A DNA stretch of 64,000 nucleotides from Bacteroidales bacterium (GTDB taxonomy: Bacteria > Bacteroidota > Bacteroidia > Bacteroidales > JAFGXI01): NCBI GenBank assembly GCA_016936665.1, contig JAFGXI010000002.1, forward strand, positions 310,001-374,000. The letters run 5' to 3'. The notes under the pieces were generated by a model, which was not told where the DNA came from, did not search any database, and saw nothing but the letters and a program-made list of their open reading frames with translations. Positions 59,429-64,000 of the stretch are shown here, in pieces. Each line of letters begins with the position of its first letter. The first letter of the stretch is position 1. The position numbers and the translations under genes were made by a program.

Positions 59429-60604
59429 TTAATATACAAATGTTCCTTTTTCAGAAACAATGGTTAATTTTTTGGTTGAATGCTTTTCTACCTTACCTAT
59501 TATTTGTGCATCTACATTAAATTCTTTTGAAATGTCGATAATATCTTTTGCGATATTTTCCGGCACATATAATTCGAAACGATGCCCCATATTGAACACT
59601 TTATACATCTCTTTCCAATCGGTTTTAGATTCCTCTTGAATTATTTTAAATAGAGGGGGAATTTCAAACATATTATCCTTTATTATATGCAAATGATCGA
59701 TAAAATGTAAAACTTTGGTTTGCGCTCCGCCAGAACAATGAATCATTCCGTGTATTTCAGATTTATGCAGATCAAGGATTTTTTTGATAATCGGCGCATA
59801 GGTTCTGGTGGGAGAAAGAACCAACTGACCGGCATTAACATCTAATTCTTCAACAGTATCTGTCAGATTTTTTGAACCAGAATAAATTAAATCTTCAGGA
59901 ATTGAATTATCGTAGCTTTCTGGGTATTTCTCAGCTAAATATTTTGAAAACACATCGTGCCTTGCAGAAGTTAATCCATTGCTTCCCATCCCTCCATTGT
60001 ATAAAGACTCGTAACTAGCTTTTCCAGATGAAGATAAACCAACGATTACGTCGCCTGCTTGAATTTGCTCATTTGTTATTACATTGGAACGTTTCATTCT
60101 AGCAGTAACTGTAGAATCTACAATTATTGTTCTTACAAGATCGCCAACATCTGCCGTTTCTCCGCCAGTTAAATAAGCATTGATTCCTAGTTTTCTTAAA
60201 TCACTCAATAATTCTTCAGTCCCATTGATAATCTCAGAAATAACTTCGCCAGGAATAAGCTGTTTATTTCTTCCTATTGTTGATGAAACTAAAATATTAT
60301 CGGTAGCCCCAACACAAAGCAAATCGTCGATATTCATTATGAGAGCGTCTTGCGCTATACCCCTCCAAACAGAAATATCGCCTGTTTCTTTCCAATAAGT
60401 ATATGCTAAAGATGATTTAGTTCCTGCACCATCGGCATGCATAATATTACAATACTCTTCATCACCAGCTAAAATATCAGGAATAATTTTACAAAACGCC
60501 TTTGGAAATAAACCTTTATCAATATTTTTAATTGCTAGGTGAACATCTTCTTTCGATGCGGAAACACCTCTTTGTTGATATCTTTCGTTTGAATTCATTG
60601 ACAT
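59429..60604 (-). CDS. purM: Phosphoribosylformylglycinamidine cyclo-ligase (AIR synthase), Bacteroidota type
   Basis: PurM-type enzyme of 391 residues (389 from the ATG at 60598) making aminoimidazole ribotide. Marks: NERYQQRGVSASKEDVHLAI at the N-terminus, HADGAGTKSSLAYTYWKETG, DDLLCVGATDNILVS, LTGGETADVGDLVRTIIVD, VGLSSSGKASYESLYNGGMG and HCSGGAQTKVLHF. It is longer than E. coli PurM (about 345), as in other Bacteroidota. The frame is open 35 codons further upstream into the terminator of the porE-like gene; the ATG at 60604 or 60598 fits the family. Confidence 0.9.
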   Translation of the reverse strand: MSMNSNERYQQRGVSASKEDVHLAIKNIDKGLFPKAFCKIIPDILAGDEEYCNIMHADGAGTKSSLAYTYWKETGDISVWRGIAQDALIMNIDDLLCVGATDNILVSSTIGRNKQLIPGEVISEIINGTEELLSDLRKLGINAYLTGGETADVGDLVRTIIVDSTVTARMKRSNVITNEQIQAGDVIVGLSSSGKASYESLYNGGMGSNGLTSARHDVFSKYLAEKYPESYDNSIPEDLIYSGSKNLTDTVEELDVNAGQLVLSPTRTYAPIIKKILDLHKSEIHGMIHCSGGAQTKVLHFIDHLHIIKDNMFEIPPLFKIIQEESKTDWKEMYKVFNMGHRFELYVPENIAKDIIDISKEFNVDAQIIGKVEKHSTKKLTIVSEKGTFVY

Positions 60605-60622
60605 TACTTTTTTTAATAAGAA

Positions 60623-60655
60623 AAGACGTTCCATTTTAAAGTGGAACGTCTTAAC
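60623..60655 (-). terminator. Rho-independent terminator of the porE-like gene
   Basis: On the minus strand AAGACGTTCCA pairs perfectly with TGGAACGTCTT around an eight-base loop, then TTTTCTTATT. It lies 19 bases upstream of the purM ATG. Confidence 0.8.
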
Positions 60656-60671
60656 ATAATATTTATTTAAG

Positions 60672-62777
60672 CTACTCTTCGGGAGTTTCTTCCTCGGTAG
60701 GTTCTTCACCTTCTTCTGATGGTTCTTCCTCCGTTGAGTTTACATTGCTACCATCACCTTCAACTGAAACAGCTGATGTTGGAGCAACAGGATAATCTGT
60801 CTTTAATACCTTTAATTCCGTACGTCTGTTCATTTGATGAGCGACTTCTTGCTCTTCTACTGTTGCCAATGTTTTAATGAATTGTTCAGTAAGCACATCT
60901 CCTTCTTTTAAGAATTCGTATCGATCTGCATCTTCTTTGCTAACGGAGGCCGGTTCTGCTTCACCATAACCTTTTGCAACTAACCGTTCTTTTGCTATTC
61001 CCTTTGTTATAAGGTAATCTACAACCGATTGCGCACGTTTTTGAGCTAATTCTCTATTAGCTTGATCAGAACCTCTAAAGTCTGTATGAGATCCTAACTC
61101 GATAATAATATTAGGATTATCATTTAATATTTCAACTAAGTTGTCCAAAGAAGCCATTGATTCCGGCAACAGATCAGCCTTTGTATATTCATAGAGGATA
61201 TTAGGAATTTTAATAGGTTTCCATATAGGTTTCATGCTAATATCTACCACAAAATCTTTATCTTCCTCAATTCCTTTTGTTGATTCACCACCTTTGCCAT
61301 TCAAATATTTTTCCATTTTTGAAAGCAATTGGTAATCTACATTTGGTTTTAATTTAAATTCATACGAGCCATCTGCTGCAGTTATTGTTTCTTCAGCTGT
61401 TCCATCAGATCCTCTTAGTTCTACTTTAGCACCAACCAATGGAATTTCTGTTTTCTCATCTTTTACTACACCTTTAATAGTAAACTGAAGTGGAGGTAAG
61501 TTGAACTGATAAATATCTTCTGCTCCTTTTCCACCTGGACGACTGGAAGTAAAAAAGCCTTGTTCTGAATTACCTTTAAAAATAATCCCAAAATCATCAG
61601 CTGGCGAATTTATAGGATATTTCATATTAGACACTGTGTATTTACCGGAGGCTTTGTCTAAAACTGCTTTAAAAATATCTAAGCCACCCATTCCTGCATG
61701 ATAATCGGAAGAAAAATATAATTCACCATTTGATCGTATTACAGGATAAACTTCATTTCCGGGAGTATTAATTTCTGGTCCTAAATTGATAGGTTCGCCA
61801 AATGGAGATGTCTTTTTAGATCTTGTCATCATCCAAATATCTTTACCTCCGTACCCACCAGGAAGGTCAGCGGCAAAATATAGAGTCATTTCTTTAGAAT
61901 CAATAGAAGGATGACCATAACTAGCGGTATCGCTTCCGGGGAAAGTGATTGCTTCGCCCGCTTCAAAAGAAATTCCTCTTCTTGGTGCTTCATAAATTTT
62001 ACAACCTAAAGATCTATTTTTTTCAACTTCGCAACGAGTAAAATACATCATTGTGCCTTTTTCTGTAACTGTAGAAGCACCTTCATCGTTGTCGGTGTTT
62101 ACTGTTTCTCCTGGCATTGGCGCAGGTTCCGACCACTTTCCTTTTCGGTCTTGAGTAACGGTATAAATATCGGTAAACCCAAAACCTGTAACAGCATGGG
62201 TTTCGTCGCCTTTAGAACCTGAACGAGTTGAAGAAAATAATACGATTCTATAATCTTTTTTACCCCATGTTGGACTAAAATCCATATCCTTAGAGTTGAA
62301 TAATGGCATATTTTCTACAACATAGCGTGTAGGTTTCTCAATCCAACGGGCAGCCATTTCACACGACTCTATACCAATTTTTGCTTTTTCGTCGTTTGGT
62401 ACAAGTTTGCCATACGCTGCATATGTTTTAATTGCTTCTTCAAAATCGCCATTCTTTTTTTGCATATCTGCCATATACAAAACAGCGATTGGGTCTGGGT
62501 ATTTAACTTTAATTGCTTTTTCAAACCATTTTTCAGCTTGTTTTGGTTCATTTTTTCTCATGTATGCAATTCCTGTATAGAAAGAAATGTTTGCAATACG
62601 AACAGGATCTTTTGTTTTTACAAAAGCATCTTTAAATAAATCGATAGCACTGGCATACTCATTTAATTCAAGAGCTTCCATTGCTTTTAATTCTTCCTTA
62701 CCTTGAGAATAAGCTAATGAAACGGTTAACATTAGAGTTAACAATAAAAGGGTCTTTTTAAATATCATAATTTTCAT
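60672..62777 (-). CDS. PorE-like OmpA-family protein (type IX secretion component candidate)
   Basis: Exported protein of 701 residues. Signal peptide 1-25 (ending VSLAYSQ); TPR region about 28-140 (IANISFYTGIAYMRKNEPKQ); WD40/PD40-like beta-propeller about 160-425 (DFSPTWGKKDYRIVLFSSTR, MTLYFAADLPGGYGGKDIWM, GELYFSSDYHAGMGGLDIFK); carboxypeptidase-regulatory-like beta domain about 435-515; OmpA peptidoglycan-binding domain about 530-660 (IELGSHTDFRGSDQANRELA, KGIAKERLVAKGYGEAEP); acidic Glu-rich tail. The order TPR, propeller, CRD, OmpA is that of PorE, which links the type IX system to peptidoglycan. Other Bacteroidota OmpA proteins share it, so the name is tentative. Confidence 0.85.
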   Translation of the reverse strand: MKIMIFKKTLLLLTLMLTVSLAYSQGKEELKAMEALELNEYASAIDLFKDAFVKTKDPVRIANISFYTGIAYMRKNEPKQAEKWFEKAIKVKYPDPIAVLYMADMQKKNGDFEEAIKTYAAYGKLVPNDEKAKIGIESCEMAARWIEKPTRYVVENMPLFNSKDMDFSPTWGKKDYRIVLFSSTRSGSKGDETHAVTGFGFTDIYTVTQDRKGKWSEPAPMPGETVNTDNDEGASTVTEKGTMMYFTRCEVEKNRSLGCKIYEAPRRGISFEAGEAITFPGSDTASYGHPSIDSKEMTLYFAADLPGGYGGKDIWMMTRSKKTSPFGEPINLGPEINTPGNEVYPVIRSNGELYFSSDYHAGMGGLDIFKAVLDKASGKYTVSNMKYPINSPADDFGIIFKGNSEQGFFTSSRPGGKGAEDIYQFNLPPLQFTIKGVVKDEKTEIPLVGAKVELRGSDGTAEETITAADGSYEFKLKPNVDYQLLSKMEKYLNGKGGESTKGIEEDKDFVVDISMKPIWKPIKIPNILYEYTKADLLPESMASLDNLVEILNDNPNIIIELGSHTDFRGSDQANRELAQKRAQSVVDYLITKGIAKERLVAKGYGEAEPASVSKEDADRYEFLKEGDVLTEQFIKTLATVEEQEVAHQMNRRTELKVLKTDYPVAPTSAVSVEGDGSNVNSTEEEPSEEGEEPTEEETPEE

Positions 62778-63007
62778 TCTTTAGTACTTTTATGAAATTA
62801 GTGTAAAAATAGATAATTTTTGACTTATTCAAAAATCAATAACATTGACTTTCAAAATAAGTGCCAAAATTTTTTATTAGTAGCCATAAATTCTATTTTT
62901 ACGAACGATATAAAGTGTTGAAATGTGGCTTTTGATATTTAATATTTAACACATTTTATCCTATATTGCTTAATAACTTTCTTGAGTAATAATATTAAGT
63001 TGAAGTT

Positions 63008-63619
63008 TTGAAAATATTACTTGTTACCGCCAGCGAAATTGAATATCGATCTTTGTCGATTTTTAAGTCCGATAAAGTTAATATAATTAATACAGGAATA
63101 GGTATTCCTAATACTTTAAACGCTCTTTACTTGTGTTTTAAAAATGAACATTACGATTTAGTTATTAATATAGGCATTGCAGGTTCCTTCGACTTATCTA
63201 TAGAAATAGGAAGTGTATTTTTTATTAAAAATGATGTTTATGCTGATATTGGTTTTCAAAGCTCTAATCACTTCATTCATATCAACAATTCATCTCTTAA
63301 ACAGGAAAATATTTTTTTTAAAAATAAGAAACTTTTACCTAAAGAATTTCAAATAGATGAGGTATCGGCTATTACGGTTAATTCAACTTCAGGTGAAAAA
63401 AAACAGATAGAAGAACGAATTAAACTTTTTAATGCTAGTGTTGAGACAATGGAATCGGCAGCTGTTTTCGACTTTTGTATAAGGCAAAACATTCCTTTTT
63501 ATGTTATCAGATCGATATCTAACTACATTGAAGAACGAAATCCGGAAAAATGGAATATATCTTTAGCATTAAGCAATTTACAAACTAAAATTTCTGATTT
63601 ATTAAAGGCTTTACAATGA
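63008..63619 (+). CDS. mqnB: Futalosine hydrolase
   Basis: Nucleoside-phosphorylase-fold hydrolase of 203 residues that removes the purine base from futalosine in the alternative menaquinone route. Marks: ILLVTASEIEYRSLSIF at the start, VINIGIAGSFDLSIEIGSVF, TVNSTSGEKKQIEERIKLF, SVETMESAAVFDFC and RSISNYIEERNPEKWNISLA. Starts at TTG 63008; no in-frame ATG nearby. The stop overlaps the ATG of mqnD (ATGA), which confirms the pathway. The 230 bases upstream hold no recognisable gene or clear promoter. Confidence 0.88.
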   Translation: MKILLVTASEIEYRSLSIFKSDKVNIINTGIGIPNTLNALYLCFKNEHYDLVINIGIAGSFDLSIEIGSVFFIKNDVYADIGFQSSNHFIHINNSSLKQENIFFKNKKLLPKEFQIDEVSAITVNSTSGEKKQIEERIKLFNASVETMESAAVFDFCIRQNIPFYVIRSISNYIEERNPEKWNISLALSNLQTKISDLLKALQ

Positions 63620-64000
63620 AACGATATACTTTGGGATTTTCGACTTGCCCCAACGATACTTTTATTTTTGATGCATTAGTGCACCATAAAATAAACACGA
63701 AAGGAATTGAATTTGAATTAGTTCTTGGAGATGTTGAAGAACTTAACGCTATGGCATTAAATTCTGAGCTGGATATTACTAAACTTAGCTATCACGCCTA
63801 TGCTCACGTATGGAGAAGCTATCAAATTCTTAATTCAGGTTCTGCACTAGGTCGAAATAACGGTCCTATCTTGGTTAGCAAGCGAAAGATATACCCTGAT
63901 GAGATTTCTAATTTAAAAATAGGTATACCCGGAAAAAACACTACTGCCAATTTACTTTTCACAATAGCTTATCCTGAGGCTCTCAATAAAAAAGAGTATC
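63616..64000 (+). CDS. mqnD: 1,4-dihydroxy-6-naphthoate synthase, 5' part (cut by window end)
   Basis: The first 128 codons are in the window and open to its end. The N-terminus MKRYTLGFSTCPNDTFIFDA with VHHKINTKGIEFELVLGDVE and LDITKLSYHAYAHVWRSYQI is characteristic of MqnD, the enzyme that converts cyclic de-hypoxanthinyl futalosine to dihydroxynaphthoate. It is translationally coupled to mqnB. The full family length is about 270-280 residues, so roughly half is missing beyond position 64000. Confidence 0.88.
   Translation, partial: MKRYTLGFSTCPNDTFIFDALVHHKINTKGIEFELVLGDVEELNAMALNSELDITKLSYHAYAHVWRSYQILNSGSALGRNNGPILVSKRKIYPDEISNLKIGIPGKNTTANLLFTIAYPEALNKKEY

Noticed and set aside
62778..63007. 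Possible RNA structure in the 230-base gap before mqnB
   Set aside because: Only short AT-rich complementarities (GTGTT/AACAC) are visible, with no stable stem, exact promoter box or terminator.
1..64000. Mobile elements, CRISPR arrays, rRNA genes, prophage or integrase genes
   Set aside because: I looked for transposase and integrase proteins, regularly spaced repeats, flanking inverted repeats with direct repeats at tRNA-Arg, and rRNA-like sequence, and saw none.

Overview
The window is AT-rich chromosomal DNA of an anaerobic or fermentative member of the Bacteroidota, probably Bacteroidales/Marinilabiliales-like (inference). The support is: type IX secretion sorting domains of both kinds and a PorE-like anchor protein; typical Bacteroidota families (peptidase S46, DUF4293, DUF1573, GH3-like ligase, NagZ/beta-lactamase fusion); Bacteroidota-type promoters (TTTG, 17-21 bases, TAnnTTTG) in front of many genes; frequent GTG/TTG starts; and almost no Shine-Dalgarno sequences. 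An [FeFe]-hydrogenase with its full maturation set, a 2-oxoacid:ferredoxin oxidoreductase, MeaB (methylmalonyl-CoA mutase chaperone) and the futalosine menaquinone pathway fit a fermentative lifestyle. I see no phage, insertion sequence, integrase or CRISPR array; gene order looks like core chromosome.

Layout. 1-3.1 kb: flippase-like membrane protein, then an ECF sigma factor / membrane anti-sigma candidate / Spy-like periplasmic protein trio. 3.2-5.2 kb: a membrane TPR-HTH regulator with a tiny membrane peptide behind it, and an intergenic stretch that looks like a small RNA gene (promoter plus two terminators). 5.2-12.8 kb: two tandem paralogous secreted proteins, M42 aminopeptidase, GH3-like ligase, rbfA, an FtsX/LolE-like permease, rsgA and fbp. 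13-24.4 kb: S46 dipeptidyl peptidase, His/Asn-rich secreted protein, DUF2892 protein, sulfatase-type phosphoglycerol transferase, NagZ/beta-lactamase fusion, FabZ-like protein, Omp85-like barrel, tilS. 24.6-30.2 kb: fabI, a hybrid histidine kinase paired with a ModA-like lipoprotein, folP.

30.4-38 kb is the metabolic highlight: hydC-hydB-hydA, then a TM1266-like regulator with hydG-hydF-hydE, then tRNA-Arg. The NuoF-like HydB is short and lacks the additional iron-sulfur domains of electron-bifurcating HydB. Several perfect inverted repeats lie upstream of hydC and between hydA and the maturation genes. 38.3-42.8 kb is one giant secreted multidomain adhesin-like protein. 43-48 kb: ffh, folD and the four-gene ferredoxin-linked 2-oxoacid oxidoreductase. 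48.2-49.6 kb: a secreted FG-GAP-like protein whose frame is intact but whose signal peptide can only be reached from a non-canonical ATA or ATT start. 49.7-64 kb: ddl, purH, a Crp/Fnr regulator, DUF4293, DUF1573, an unusual thioredoxin-like protein with trxB, meaB, pyrF, prfA, purM, porE-like, and the start of the menaquinone genes mqnB-mqnD (mqnD cut by the window end).

How they work together: reduced ferredoxin from the oxoacid oxidoreductase and NADH can be reoxidised through the hydrogenase; the Crp/Fnr protein, the TM1266-like protein and the lipoprotein/kinase pair are the local candidates for sensing. The secreted proteins with type IX sorting tails would be exported by the system to which the PorE-like protein belongs.
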